64,000 bases of DNA, from positions 1,302,001-1,366,000 of the forward strand of contig NZ_JAVDYB010000001.1 of NCBI RefSeq assembly GCF_031458235.1. The letters run 5' to 3'. The notes below the pieces were generated by a model that was given only the letters and a program-made list of their open reading frames with translations, was not told the DNA's origin and ran no database searches. The position numbers and the translations under genes were made by a program. The stretch comes from Catenuloplanes atrovinosus. Lineage in GTDB: Bacteria; Actinomycetota; Actinomycetes; Mycobacteriales; Micromonosporaceae. Below are positions 8,083 to 17,362 of the stretch, one piece after another; position 1 is the first letter of the stretch; every line of letters starts with the position of its first letter.

Positions 8083-9297
8083 TCAGCCGAGCGCGCGCGG
8101 GTCCGCTTCCAGGGACTTCGGCAGACGAATGGTGATGAACTCACTGTGATCGGCGACGCCGCGGTAACGGCCGGCCGAGCCCGGGAAGTTGTTGTCGTTC
8201 AGCACCGCGACGGTGAGGTCGTCCAGCACGATCACGCCCTCCGGCTGCACCGGGAACGTGAAGGTGCCGCGGAACCCGCCGACCAGCTCCGGGTTCGCCA
8301 CGTTCATCAGGTTGACCAGCAGCGTCTTGTCCATCGCGCCGTCGCGGTCCCGGTCGCGCACGTCGGCCAGGTAGATCCGCTTGGTCCCCGCGTGATCGCC
8401 CAGGCCGGCGTCGTGCTCGATCACCAGGAACCGGTTCGCGTCCAGCGCGACCACGTCGCTGGCCACCAGGTCCGCGCGGTCCAGCCGGTAGACGTGCCGC
8501 GTGCCGGTGTACCCGCCGGTGCGCGGGTCGAACTGGCTGAACCGCAGGTCACGCGCGCCGTCCCCGCCGACCGGGCCCTCCAGCAGCGCCCACAGGTGGC
8601 GGCCGTCGGGCGACGCGGCCAGGCCCTCGATGCCCTTGCTGGCGTCCAGGTTGGCCTTCACGCCGGAGGCGTCCGCGGACTCGGGCGCGGTGACGCCGGG
8701 CATCGGCACCGGCGGCGCGAGCAGCCGGCCGGCGCGGTCGACGTGCAGCAGGTACGGCCCGAACTCGTCGCCGATCCAGTAGCCGCCGTCCGCGTCCCGG
8801 GCGATCGACTCCGGGTCGAAGTCGGCGCCGGTCAGCGCGCGGTCCGGCCGGGTCAGCTCCCACGGCACGTGGCCGTCCGGGTCGGTCAGGTAGAAGCCGC
8901 CGACCACGTCGATCGTGCCGGTGGCGACGTCCGGCGCGATCCGGTGCACGCGCAGCAGGAAGTCCGCGCTGTTCGCCCGGGTGCCGAAGCCGTTGTCGGA
9001 GAGCACGTCGTAGGTACCGTCCTTGTTGTGCAGTCCGCCGGAGAAGCCCTGCACCGGCTGTTGCGGGAAGGGGACGGGTATGCCGTTGATCAGGGTGTCG
9101 CCCAGCGCGGCGCCGGACGGCCGGCTGCCGGGCACGAACGTCTCCGGCGGAAGCGCGGCCCAGCCGGTGAGTGTGGGCGTGGTCACATATGTGTCGTCCG
9201 CGTGCGCGGGCGCGCCGGCGCACGCGAGAGCCACGGCCGCCGCACCGGCGCCGATGATCCCGTGAACCGCGTACCGGAGAATGTCGATCAAGTTCAT
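8083..9297 (-). CDS. Secreted esterase-like phytase-family protein (copy 2)
   Basis: A 404-residue paralogue of the neighbouring gene at 6788, colinear over its whole length with the same signature blocks (GFSGGLHNKDGTYDVLSDNG, DFDPESIARDADGGYWIGDE, GIEGLAASPDGRHLWALLEG, VLNDNNFPGS). A signal peptide is visible (hydrophobic stretch GIIGAGAAAVALACAGAPA, cleavage near AHA, residue 33). The two genes form a head-to-tail tandem duplication with 71 bases between them. Sequence has diverged mainly at surface positions and in the linker after the signal peptide. A role in extracellular phosphate release is inferred from the family name and not shown. Confidence 0.85.
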   Translation of the reverse strand: MNLIDILRYAVHGIIGAGAAAVALACAGAPAHADDTYVTTPTLTGWAALPPETFVPGSRPSGAALGDTLINGIPVPFPQQPVQGFSGGLHNKDGTYDVLSDNGFGTRANSADFLLRVHRIAPDVATGTIDVVGGFYLTDPDGHVPWELTRPDRALTGADFDPESIARDADGGYWIGDEFGPYLLHVDRAGRLLAPPVPMPGVTAPESADASGVKANLDASKGIEGLAASPDGRHLWALLEGPVGGDGARDLRFSQFDPRTGGYTGTRHVYRLDRADLVASDVVALDANRFLVIEHDAGLGDHAGTKRIYLADVRDRDRDGAMDKTLLVNLMNVANPELVGGFRGTFTFPVQPEGVIVLDDLTVAVLNDNNFPGSAGRYRGVADHSEFITIRLPKSLEADPRALG

Positions 9298-9340
9298 GGT
9301 CGCTCAGAGTAAGGGCCATCCGTGAACGACGCGCGACATT
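9298..9340 (-). promoter_or_regulatory. Conserved upstream block of phytase-like copy 2
   Basis: Counterpart of 8012-8053. On the minus strand it holds TTCACG, TACTCT and TGAGCGACC directly before the ATG at 9297. Conservation of non-coding bases between the two tandem genes indicates a shared regulatory signal kept after duplication. Confidence 0.5.
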
Positions 9341-9403
9341 GTGGCGGCCTTCACCAGGCATGATAGGTCGAGGTCACTGGTCTACAGAGGAGGCACGGGG
9401 GCG

Positions 9404-10585
9404 ATGGATTACCAGAGCGCATTGGCGTCACTCTTCCTGCCCGAAGGGCGTAACGATCCGTACCCGGCGTACGACGTGCTGCGTGCGCACGCGCCGGTCT
9501 TCATGGCGGACGGCCGGTGGTGGATCACATCGCACGCGCTGACCAACCGGGTGCTGCGCGACCCGGCCATGCGCATCGCGGACGCGAACGACTACGACCA
9601 GTTCTGGCCGGAGTGGCGGCAGAACCGCGGCGTCGCCTCGATCGTGCTCTCCATGCTGCAGACGAACCCGCCGGACCACTCGCGGGTGCGCCGCGCGGCC
9701 GCGGCCACGTTCACCCCACGGCGCGTGGCCGCGATGCGCGACGTGATCGCGAAGCTGGCCGAGGAACTGATCACCGCGCTGCCGCCGCGCGCGGACTTCG
9801 TGGAGGCGTTCGCGTACCCGCTGCCGATCGGCGTGATCTGCGCGCTGCTCGGCGTGCCGGACACGGACCGGCCCTGGTTCCGGCGGCGCGTCGCGGACCT
9901 CACCGTGGTGCTGGAGCCGATCAGCACGGAGCGTGAGATGCAGCGGGCCGACGTGGCCGGGCGCGAGCTGGAGGACTACTTCGTCGGGCTGATAGCGGAG
10001 CGCCGCCGCAGCCCGCAGGAGGACCTGACCAGCGCGCTCGCCGACGGCGACTCCCCGCTCACCGGCGAAGAACTGCTCGCCAACCTGGTCCTGCTGCTGG
10101 TCGCCGGCTTCGAGACCACCACGAACCTGCTCGGCACCGGCCTCAAGATCCTGCTGGACCGGCCGGAGCACGCGGCGCGGCTGCGCGCCGACCCCGGCCT
10201 CGCGCCCGCCTACGTTGAGGAGATCCTGCGGTACGACTCGCCGGTGCAGATGGCCACCCGGTTCGCCGGCGCGCCGGTCGAGTTCGACGGCGTGCGCTTC
10301 GCGCCCGGCGACTCGGTGAGCATGCTGCTCGGCGCCGCCAACCGCGACCCCGACCGCTACCCGGACCCGGGCCGCTTCGACCCGGACCGCACCAACGTGC
10401 AGCCGGTCTCCTTCGGCGGCGGCGCGCACTACTGCCTCGGCGCGCCGCTGGCCCGGCTGGAGACCCAGGTGGCGCTGCCGATGCTGGTGACCATGCTGCC
10501 CGGGCTCGCGCAGGACGGGCCGGCGATCCGCCGCGACCGGCTGGTGCTGCGCGGATACTCCGCCCTGCCGGTCACGATCGGGTGA
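9404..10585 (+). CDS. Cytochrome P450
   Basis: A 393-residue soluble bacterial class I P450 of the CYP107/CYP105-like type. The I-helix oxygen-activation motif is AGFETTTN (near residue 233), the ExxR pair is in EEILRY (near 275), and the haem-binding segment FGGGAHYCLGAPLARLE carries the thiolate Cys near residue 344. The ATG at 9404 has AGGAGG ten bases upstream; an in-frame ATG at 9341 would add 21 residues not typical of the family. No ferredoxin or reductase gene is adjacent, so electrons must come from elsewhere. The substrate cannot be inferred. It lies upstream of def, 52 bases away, and is possibly unrelated to it. Confidence 0.92.
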   Translation: MDYQSALASLFLPEGRNDPYPAYDVLRAHAPVFMADGRWWITSHALTNRVLRDPAMRIADANDYDQFWPEWRQNRGVASIVLSMLQTNPPDHSRVRRAAAATFTPRRVAAMRDVIAKLAEELITALPPRADFVEAFAYPLPIGVICALLGVPDTDRPWFRRRVADLTVVLEPISTEREMQRADVAGRELEDYFVGLIAERRRSPQEDLTSALADGDSPLTGEELLANLVLLLVAGFETTTNLLGTGLKILLDRPEHAARLRADPGLAPAYVEEILRYDSPVQMATRFAGAPVEFDGVRFAPGDSVSMLLGAANRDPDRYPDPGRFDPDRTNVQPVSFGGGAHYCLGAPLARLETQVALPMLVTMLPGLAQDGPAIRRDRLVLRGYSALPVTIG

Positions 10586-10637
10586 GTCCGTAGACTGGTA
10601 CGTCAGCCCAGTACATTGTCAGCGAGGAGTGCGCAGC

Positions 10638-11192
10638 GTGACCGTCCAGCCCATCCGACTCTTCGGGGATCCGGTGCTGCGCTCGCCGGCCGAGGCCGTC
10701 GTCGACTTCGACAGGGAGCTGCGCAAGCTCGTCGCGGACCTGACCGAGACCATGCGGGAGGCGGGCGGCGCCGGGCTGGCCGCGCCGCAGCTCGGCGTGG
10801 GCCTGCGGGTCTTCGCGTTCGACGTCGACGACGTGGTCGGCCACCTGGTGAATCCGGTGCTGGAGTTCCCCGATGAGGAGGAACAGGACGGGCCCGAGGG
10901 CTGCCTGTCCATCCCGGGGCTGTACTACGACACCAAGCGCCGGCTCAACGTGGTGGCCAAGGGCTTCAACGAGCACGGCGACCCGGTGCAGATCGTCGGC
11001 ACCGGCCTGATGGCGCGCTGCGTGCAGCACGAGACCGACCACCTGGACGGCGTGCTGTTCCTGGACAAGCTGGACCCGGAGGCGCGCAAGGCCGCGATGC
11101 GGGAGATCCGCCAGGCCGACTGGTACGACCGGGACAAGCCGCCGACCGTGAAGGTGAGCCCGCACTCCAGCCCCTTCGGTCTGGGGCGGTGA
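10638..11192 (+). CDS. def: Peptide deformylase
   Basis: Removes the N-formyl group from the initiator Met of new proteins; cytoplasmic Fe/Zn hydrolase of 184 residues. All three signature motifs are present: GAGLAAPQ (motif 1), EGCLS (metal Cys, motif 2) and QHETDHLDG (HExxH, motif 3). The GTG at 10638 has a GAGGAG site eight bases upstream; an alternative GTG lies at 10629 within that site. It overlaps or abuts fmt. The pairing makes sense because fmt adds the formyl group that def removes. Confidence 0.95.
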   Translation: MTVQPIRLFGDPVLRSPAEAVVDFDRELRKLVADLTETMREAGGAGLAAPQLGVGLRVFAFDVDDVVGHLVNPVLEFPDEEEQDGPEGCLSIPGLYYDTKRRLNVVAKGFNEHGDPVQIVGTGLMARCVQHETDHLDGVLFLDKLDPEARKAAMREIRQADWYDRDKPPTVKVSPHSSPFGLGR

Positions 11193-11197
11193 CCGGC

Positions 11198-12124
11198 ATG
11201 CGCATCGTCTTCGCCGGCACGCCGGCCGTCGCACTGCCCGCGCTGGACGCCATCGCCGCGTCGCACCACGAGCTGCTCGCGGTCGTGACCAGGCCGGACG
11301 CGCCCTCCGGCCGGGGCCGCCGGCTGGTCCGCTCGCACGCCGCCGCCTGGGCCGACGAGCGCGGCATCGAGGTGCTGACCCCGGCCAGGCCGCGCGAGCC
11401 CGAGTTCCTGGAGCGGCTGTCGTCGCTGGCGCCCGACTGCGTGCCGGTCGTCGCGTACGGCGCGCTGGTCCCGCCCGTGGCGCTGGAGATCCCGAAGCAC
11501 GGCTGGATCAACCTGCACTTCTCGCTGCTGCCCGCGTGGCGCGGCGCCGCGCCCGTGCAGCACGCGGTGCTGCACGGCGACGAGGTGACCGGCGCCAGCG
11601 TGTTCCAGTTGGAGGCCGGCCTGGACACCGGCCCGGTCTTCGGCACGCTCACCGACGAGATCCGGCCCACCGACACCTCCGGCGACCTGCTCGACCGGCT
11701 CGCCGTGTCCGGCGCCGGGCTGCTGGTCGCGGTGCTGGACGCGATCGAGGAAGGCACCGCGCGCGCGGAGCCGCAGCCGGCCGACGGCGTCTCGCTCGCC
11801 CCGAAGATCATGGTGGAGGACGCGCAGATCCGGTGGACCGAGCCGTCGTTCGCGGTGGACCGGCGGGTCCGGGCGTGCACGCCCGCGCCGGGCGCGTGGA
11901 CCACGTTCCGCGAGGAGCGGGTGAAGCTCGGCCCGGTCCGGCCGGTGGCGAACGCGCCCCGGCTCGAACCCGGCGACCTGCTGGTCGAGCGCACACAGGT
12001 ACTGGTCGGGACCGCCACCACGCCGGTGGCGCTGGGTGAGGTGCGCGCGGCCGGCAAGAAGCCGATGCCGGCCACGGACTGGGCGCGCGGCGTCCGCGTC
12101 GAGACGGGGGAGTCCTTCGCATGA
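11198..12124 (+). CDS. fmt: Methionyl-tRNA formyltransferase
   Basis: Formylates Met-tRNA(fMet) with 10-formyltetrahydrofolate for translation initiation. It has 308 residues with the family pattern: [40 protein letters not shown] and the formyl-binding [14 protein letters not shown], then a C-terminal OB-type domain ([23 protein letters not shown]). The ATG at 11198 is the family start. An in-frame GTG at 11189 overlaps the def stop (GTGA) and would add three residues, so coupling with def is possible. The next gene starts within its stop codon (ATGA). Confidence 0.95.
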   Translation: MRIVFAGTPAVALPALDAIAASHHELLAVVTRPDAPSGRGRRLVRSHAAAWADERGIEVLTPARPREPEFLERLSSLAPDCVPVVAYGALVPPVALEIPKHGWINLHFSLLPAWRGAAPVQHAVLHGDEVTGASVFQLEAGLDTGPVFGTLTDEIRPTDTSGDLLDRLAVSGAGLLVAVLDAIEEGTARAEPQPADGVSLAPKIMVEDAQIRWTEPSFAVDRRVRACTPAPGAWTTFREERVKLGPVRPVANAPRLEPGDLLVERTQVLVGTATTPVALGEVRAAGKKPMPATDWARGVRVETGESFA

Positions 12125-13677
12125 ACAGCCCTGATCGACGTGATTTCGGTGCGGCTGAGCGGCCGCTGCGTACCGACGCCGGCTCCGGATCTTCCGACCG
12201 GCATCAGGCGGACCGGCCGCACAACGCCGGCCGCCCGCGGCGCTCCGACGCGCCCGGCGACGGGCGTGGCCGGGACCGCGACTCGCGCGGCGGCGGCCGT
12301 GCCCCGCGCGGCGGGCGCCCGCCGTCCGACCCGGCCCGGCAGGCCGCCTACGAGGCGGTCGCGGCCGTGCACCGCGACGACGCGTACGCGAACCTGGTGC
12401 TTCCGCAGATCCTGGCGGACATGCGGCTGTACGGCCGGGACGCCGCGTTCGCGACCGAGCTGACCTACGGCACGCTGCGCCTGGTCGGCACGCTAGACCT
12501 GATCATCAAGGAGGCCGCGGGCCGCGACGTCGAGCGCATCGACCCGCCGGCCCGCGACGCGATGCGGCTCGGCGCCTACCAGCTGCTGCATACCCGCGTG
12601 CCCGCGCACGCCGCGGTCGCCACCACGGTCGACCTGGTCCGCTCCGTCGCGCCCGGTGCCGCCGGCTTCGCCAACGCGGTGCTGCGCCAGATCACCACGA
12701 AGAACTGGGACGAGTGGATCACCGAGGTCGCGCCGAAGCGGGACGAGGACCCGGTGGGGAACCTGTCGGTGACGCACGCACACCCGCAGTGGATCGTGCG
12801 CGCGTTCGCCGAGTCGCTCGGCGGGGACATGGCCGAGACCGCCCGCGCGCTCGCCGAGGACAACGAGCGCCCGCCCGTGCACCTGTGCGCGCGCCCCGGC
12901 CGCGCGGACGCGGTCGCGCTCGCCGACGAGTTGGGCGGCGCGCCGGGCGCGTTCTCGCCGTACGCGGTCTACCTGCCCGGCGGCGCGCCCGGTGACCTGT
13001 CCGCGCTGGCCCAGGGCCGCGTCCACGTGCAGGACGAGGGTTCCCAACTGGTCGCCACCGCGCTGACCAATGCCACCATCGAGGGTCCGGACGAGCGCTG
13101 GCTCGACCTCTGCGCCGGCCCCGGCGGCAAGGCCGGCCTGCTCGGCGCGCTCGCCGCCGAGCGCGGCGCCCAAGTGACCGCGGTCGAGGTGGCGGAGCAC
13201 CGGGCCCGGCTGGTCGCCAACGCCACGCGCGGCCTGCCGGTCACCACGGTCGTGGCCGACGGCCGTACCGCCGGGACCGGCGACCTGCCCGCCGAGTCCT
13301 TCGACCGGGTCCTGGTCGACGCGCCGTGCACCGGCCTCGGCTCGCTGCGCCGCCGCCCCGAGTCCCGCTGGCGCCGCAAGCCGACCGACCTGCCGCCGCT
13401 GACCAGCCTCCAGCGCGAGCTGCTGGTCGCCGCGCTGAAAGCGGTCCGCCCCGGCGGCGTGGTCGCCTACGTGACCTGCTCACCGCACGTGGTGGAGACG
13501 CAGGTGACGGTCACCGAGGCGGCCCGCCGCTCCAAGCTGCCGGTCGACTTCGTGGACGCCCGCCCACTGCTGCCCGCGGGCATGCCCGGCCTCGGCACCG
13601 GCCCGACCGTCCAGCTCTGGCCCCACCGCCACGGCACCGACGCCATGTTCCTGGCGATCCTGCGCCGCACGTCCTGA
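12121..13677 (+). CDS. rsmB: 16S rRNA (cytosine-C5) methyltransferase RsmB
   Basis: A 518-residue SAM-dependent enzyme expected to methylate C967 (E. coli numbering) of 16S rRNA. Residues 1-65 are a disordered Arg/Gly/Asp-rich extension, typical of actinobacterial copies and probably RNA-contacting. A NusB-like helical domain follows ([20 protein letters not shown] to about residue 200), then the Fmu/NOL1 catalytic domain with [13 protein letters not shown] (SAM loop), [12 protein letters not shown] (Cys near 402) and VTCSPH (catalytic Cys near 453). It starts inside the fmt stop codon (ATGA overlap) and is last in the def-fmt-rsmB operon, closed by a strong hairpin terminator. Confidence 0.93.
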   Translation: MNSPDRRDFGAAERPLRTDAGSGSSDRHQADRPHNAGRPRRSDAPGDGRGRDRDSRGGGRAPRGGRPPSDPARQAAYEAVAAVHRDDAYANLVLPQILADMRLYGRDAAFATELTYGTLRLVGTLDLIIKEAAGRDVERIDPPARDAMRLGAYQLLHTRVPAHAAVATTVDLVRSVAPGAAGFANAVLRQITTKNWDEWITEVAPKRDEDPVGNLSVTHAHPQWIVRAFAESLGGDMAETARALAEDNERPPVHLCARPGRADAVALADELGGAPGAFSPYAVYLPGGAPGDLSALAQGRVHVQDEGSQLVATALTNATIEGPDERWLDLCAGPGGKAGLLGALAAERGAQVTAVEVAEHRARLVANATRGLPVTTVVADGRTAGTGDLPAESFDRVLVDAPCTGLGSLRRRPESRWRRKPTDLPPLTSLQRELLVAALKAVRPGGVVAYVTCSPHVVETQVTVTEAARRSKLPVDFVDARPLLPAGMPGLGTGPTVQLWPHRHGTDAMFLAILRRTS

Positions 13678-13684
13678 CGGTCAC

Positions 13685-13718
13685 CGCGTCGCCCGGCCCG
13701 GGTGGGCCGGGCGACGCG
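13685..13718. terminator. Terminator of the def-fmt-rsmB operon
   Basis: A perfect 15-base-pair GC-rich stem (13685-13699 with 13704-13718) and GGGT loop begins seven bases after the rsmB stop codon. There is no T-tract. Confidence 0.8.
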
Positions 13719-13848
13719 CACGCCGCTCGGCTTGCGGCCGGAGCGCGCACGCCGCTCGGCTTGCGGGCGGAGCGCGCACGCCGCTCGGCTTGCGGGCGGA
13801 GCGCGTAGGCGGCTCGGCCTGCGGTCAGAGCGCGCAGGCCGCCGCGAG
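13717..13848. repeat. 29-base tandem repeat array
   Basis: About 4.5 copies with an exact 29-base period, starting at 13717, 13746, 13775, 13804 and 13833. The first three are nearly identical (core ACGCCGCTCGGCTTGCGG); the last two are degenerate. The array begins inside the rsmB terminator stem and ends inside the last codons of the XdhC gene at 13825. Confidence 0.75.
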
Positions 13849-15057
13849 CGCGGCGCCGCCGGGCAGGAGCGCGCCGGTCAGCGGCGGTTCGGTGAGTGCC
13901 GGCGCCGCGCGGATCGGGGTGGTGCGGGTCGCCAGGTGGCCGCCGTCGCGGTCGTGGGCGGTGGCGATGATCTCGGCGAGGATGGACAGCGCGGTCTCGG
14001 CGATGGAGGTGGCGCCGAGGTCGAGGCCGGCCGGGCCGGCGAGGCGGTCGAGGCCGGGGGTGCCGGCCAGCCGGGCCAGCCGCGCGCGGTGGGTCTCCCG
14101 GCTGCCGAGCGCGCCGACGTATCCGGTCCGGCCACCGAGCGCTGCCCGCAGCGCCCGGTCGTCGATGCGCGGGTCGTGCGTGATCGCGACGACCGCGTCG
14201 GCCGGCGAGGGCGGGTGCGCGGCCAGCCACGCGTCCGGCCACGCCCGCTCCACGCGGCTCGCACCGGGGAAGCCGTCCGGCAGCGCGTGACTCTCCCGCG
14301 GATCGACGATCTCCACCCGCCGGCCCACGGCCCGCCCGAGCGTGGCCAGCGCGGCACCGAGATCCGTCGCCCCCACCACGACCAGCCGCGGCCCCGGCCG
14401 CAACTGCTCGGCGAACATCGGGGCGGTGATCACCGGATGGTCCGGCGCGGCGGGTCCGGCACCGGTGGCCGAGCCCGCGTGCGGGCCGGTGATCCCGGGC
14501 GCGGCGGGCCCGGAACCGGTTGTCGAGGCCGCGTGCCGGTCGGCGAGTTCCGGTGCTGCGGGTCCCGAACCGGTGGCCGAGCCGGACGCGGCGGGTCCGG
14601 CACCGGTGGCCGGGCCCGGCGTGGCGGGGCCGGATCGGGCCGGTCCGGTTCGCCAGCGCCAGGGGGCCGCCGTTTCCACGCTCACCGTGATCGGCGGGCC
14701 GGCGGCCAGGGCCGTGGTGATCTCGTCGTGTACCGGGGAGGGCGGCGCCGGGACGATCAGCACGCTGAGGATGCCGCCACAGGCCGGGGCCGCCTCCCAC
14801 GGCATCAGGTGCGCGCCCGGATCGACCGCGAGCAGGCGTGGCCCGCCACCGGCCAGGACCGTGCGGGCCTCGTCGAGCACGATGCCCTCGACGCAGCCGC
14901 CGGAGATCGATCCGCACCAGGAGCCGTCGCCGGCCACGGCCATGGTGGCGCCGAGCGGCCGGGACCCGCGCCCGTCCCGGCCCACCAGGCGCACCAGCAC
15001 GACCGGCACCCCGCGCGCCCGCGCCCGCACCACGAACGGCCACACCTCGACCAGCAT
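13825..15057 (-). CDS. XdhC-family molybdenum-cofactor insertion/maturation protein
   Basis: A 410-residue maturation factor for a molybdenum hydroxylase. XdhC proteins bind the cofactor, assist its sulfuration and load it into the large subunit. The N-terminal XdhC/CoxI domain covers residues 10-75 (GSWCGSISGGCVEGIVLDEA). The C-terminal Rossmann-type XdhC_C domain starts near 230 (RLVVVGATDLGAALATLGRA) and runs to the ATSIAETALSILAEI segment. Between them lies a linker of about 95 residues made of Gly/Pro/Ala-rich repeats, much longer than usual. It follows the molybdopterin subunit gene by six bases on the same strand and is surely co-transcribed. The last codons lie in the 29-base repeat array. 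Confidence 0.88.
   Translation of the reverse strand: MLVEVWPFVVRARARGVPVVLVRLVGRDGRGSRPLGATMAVAGDGSWCGSISGGCVEGIVLDEARTVLAGGGPRLLAVDPGAHLMPWEAAPACGGILSVLIVPAPPSPVHDEITTALAAGPPITVSVETAAPWRWRTGPARSGPATPGPATGAGPAASGSATGSGPAAPELADRHAASTTGSGPAAPGITGPHAGSATGAGPAAPDHPVITAPMFAEQLRPGPRLVVVGATDLGAALATLGRAVGRRVEIVDPRESHALPDGFPGASRVERAWPDAWLAAHPPSPADAVVAITHDPRIDDRALRAALGGRTGYVGALGSRETHRARLARLAGTPGLDRLAGPAGLDLGATSIAETALSILAEIIATAHDRDGGHLATRTTPIRAAPALTEPPLTGALLPGGAALAAACAL
14447..14616. repeat. In-frame minisatellite in the XdhC linker
   Basis: Four imperfect copies of a unit beginning GCGGCGGGTCCGG start at 14447, 14501, 14555 and 14588 (spacings 54, 54 and 33 bases, all multiples of three). They encode Gly/Pro/Ala-rich linker sequence (GAGPAA-type) between the two XdhC domains, so copy number can change without a frameshift. 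Confidence 0.6.
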
Positions 15058-15063
15058 CGCCGG

Positions 15064-17301
15064 TCAGCCCAGCGCCGCGAGGATCTTGTCCTGCGTGATC
15101 GGCAGGTCGCGCATCCGGTGGCCGATGGCGTGGAACACGGCGTTGCCGATCGCGGCGGTCATGCCGGTCATCGGCACTTCGCCGAAGCCGCGGGCGCCGA
15201 GTGCTGGGCTGGTCGGATCGGGTACGTCGACGAAGTCGACGTCGATGTCGGGGATGTCGGCGTTGACCGGTAGCAGGTAGCCGGACAGGTTCGGTGTGAC
15301 GATCCGCCCGAGGTGGGGGTCGATGAGGGTGTGCTCGGTGAGGGTGAATCCGATCGCCCAGACCGCGCCGCCGATGGCCTGGCTGCGTGCGGTCTGCCGG
15401 TTCAGCACCCGGCCGGTGTCGAAGACGCCCACCACCCGGCGCACCCGGACACGGCCGAGCAGCGGGTCGACGTGCACCTCCACGAAGACCGCGCCGGTCG
15501 ACCAGCCGGGCGGTACCGGCGCGGGCGTGGTCGTCGCGGTGATCGCCACCCCGTGCCGGCGCATCACGTCCCGGTACGCCACCCGCCGCGACGGCTGCCC
15601 GGCGGCGAACAACCAGCCGTCCGCGGCACCCACCTGGTCCGGTGCCAGCCCGTGCAGCGGCGAGCCCGGGTCGGCGACCGCGGCCGCGACCACCTGGTCC
15701 CGCGCGGCGGTCGCGGCCCGGATCACGGCCGCGCCGACGCTTGCCGCGGTGCCCGATCCGGCGGACGGGCCCGCGACCGGGAAGCGCGTGTCACCCAGCG
15801 CGAACGTCACCTGGTGCGCGGTCAGCCCGAGCGTCTGCGCGCCGACCTGCTGCATGATCGTGTACGTACCGGTGCCGATGTCCTGCGTCCCGGACTCGAA
15901 CCGCGCGCTGCCGTCCACGCCGATCGTCACGGCGGCGGCGGCGCCGAACGAGCCCGCGGTGTGCGCGGCCGTGGCCATGCCCCAGCCGATCAGCCCGTCC
16001 CGGTCCCGCATCGACCCCGGCCGCGGATTCCGCCGTGACCAGCCGAACCGTTCCGCGCCGCGCCGGTAGCACTCACGCAGCTGGTTGCTGCCGTGCGGCG
16101 CGCCGGTCTCCGGGTTGACGCCGGTCCAGTTGCGCAGGCGCAGCTCCACCGGGTCGATGCCGAGCCGGTACGCCAGCTCGTCCATCGTGCACTCCAGCGC
16201 GTGCCCGGTGGGCGCCTCCGGCGAGCGCATCAGCCCGCCGGTGGGCAGGTCCAGCCGGACCGCGCGCTGGAGCGTGTGCACGTTCGCGCAGGCGTACAGC
16301 AAGCGCGCCGAGTGGGCGCCGTTGACCAGCCCGAACTCCTCGGTGGTGGACACCTGCTGGGTGACCACGTGGTCGATCGCGGTCAGCCGCCCGTCCCGGC
16401 CGGCACCCAGCCGGACCGCCTGGAGCGTCTCCGCGCGGTGCCCGTGCGAGGTGTACATGTCCGCCCGGCTCAGCACCAGCTTCACCGGCCGGCGAAGGTG
16501 CCGCGCCACCGCCGCGGTCAGGATCGTGTGCGGCCACACCGCGCTCTTCGCGCCGAAGCCGCCGCCCAGATACGGCGAGATCACCCGCACGTTGGCCCGG
16601 GGCAGCCCGAACGCCTGCGCCAGCGCGCCCTGGGTGCCGCTGATGAACTGCGTCGACTCGTACACGGTGAGGTGGTCGCCGTCCCAGACCGCGACGGTCG
16701 CGGACGGCTCGATCGGATTGTGGTGATGCGTCGGCGTGGCGTACTCCGCCTCCACCGTCACGTGCGCGGCGGCCAGCCCGGCCGCGACGTCGCCGCGGGT
16801 GCGCTCGTTCGGGCCGAGCGGGCCGGGCGGCGGCGTGAACGCCTCGTCCAGCGCGTCCGCCAGCGCGGCCCGGTGCGGTTGCGCGTCGTACCGGACCACC
16901 ACGCGCGCGGCCGCCTCCTGCGCCTGGGCCGGTGTCTCCGCGACCGCGATCGCGACCGGCTGCCCCGCGTGCCGGATCACGTCGTCCCGCAACGGCAGGA
17001 ACCGCTTGAGCACACCCGCGTCGATCCCCGGCACGGTCATCGCCAGGCCGGTACGGTGCGTGACCACGGCCAGCACGCCGCGCCCGGCCGCCGGGCCGGT
17101 ATCGATCGACACGATCCGGCCGCGCGCCACGTCGCTCGTCACGAGCACCGCGTGCACCACGCCGGGCACGTCGGCGTCCGCGGCGTAGGTCGCCGCGCCG
17201 GTCACCTTCGCGACGCCGTCCGCGCGGGCGATCGGCCGCCCGACCACGCCGGGCTTACTACTACTGGCAGGGAACACAGCGCCTCCACCGGTCGTCCTCA
17301 T
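15064..17301 (-). CDS. Molybdopterin-binding large subunit of a xanthine/aldehyde oxidase-family enzyme
   Basis: A 745-residue catalytic subunit of the xanthine dehydrogenase/aldehyde oxidoreductase family, closest in layout to periplasmic-type YagR/PaoC. The N-terminal domain (VGRPIARADGVAKVTGAATY) has the usual hammerhead start. The Mo-pterin loops include LGGGFGAKSAVWPH (near residue 250), SPEAPTGHALECTMDELAYR and GSGTAASVGAAV. GARGFGEVP near the C-terminus supplies the catalytic Glu. No 2Fe-2S or FAD subunit is encoded nearby; the upstream same-strand neighbours are the beta-lactamase-locus genes. XdhC follows six bases downstream. The substrate is unknown. There is no obvious Tat signal. 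Confidence 0.85.
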   Translation of the reverse strand: MRTTGGGAVFPASSSKPGVVGRPIARADGVAKVTGAATYAADADVPGVVHAVLVTSDVARGRIVSIDTGPAAGRGVLAVVTHRTGLAMTVPGIDAGVLKRFLPLRDDVIRHAGQPVAIAVAETPAQAQEAAARVVVRYDAQPHRAALADALDEAFTPPPGPLGPNERTRGDVAAGLAAAHVTVEAEYATPTHHHNPIEPSATVAVWDGDHLTVYESTQFISGTQGALAQAFGLPRANVRVISPYLGGGFGAKSAVWPHTILTAAVARHLRRPVKLVLSRADMYTSHGHRAETLQAVRLGAGRDGRLTAIDHVVTQQVSTTEEFGLVNGAHSARLLYACANVHTLQRAVRLDLPTGGLMRSPEAPTGHALECTMDELAYRLGIDPVELRLRNWTGVNPETGAPHGSNQLRECYRRGAERFGWSRRNPRPGSMRDRDGLIGWGMATAAHTAGSFGAAAAVTIGVDGSARFESGTQDIGTGTYTIMQQVGAQTLGLTAHQVTFALGDTRFPVAGPSAGSGTAASVGAAVIRAATAARDQVVAAAVADPGSPLHGLAPDQVGAADGWLFAAGQPSRRVAYRDVMRRHGVAITATTTPAPVPPGWSTGAVFVEVHVDPLLGRVRVRRVVGVFDTGRVLNRQTARSQAIGGAVWAIGFTLTEHTLIDPHLGRIVTPNLSGYLLPVNADIPDIDVDFVDVPDPTSPALGARGFGEVPMTGMTAAIGNAVFHAIGHRMRDLPITQDKILAALG

Positions 17302-17362
17302 TGCTCACCCCCCGACCCTCCGTCCGCCGGTGGTGGGGCAACAAGGGGACGCTCGATCCCCG

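Noticed and set aside
13717-13848. CRISPR array
   Set aside because: The 29-base units are contiguous tandem copies with no spacers between them, and no cas genes are present.
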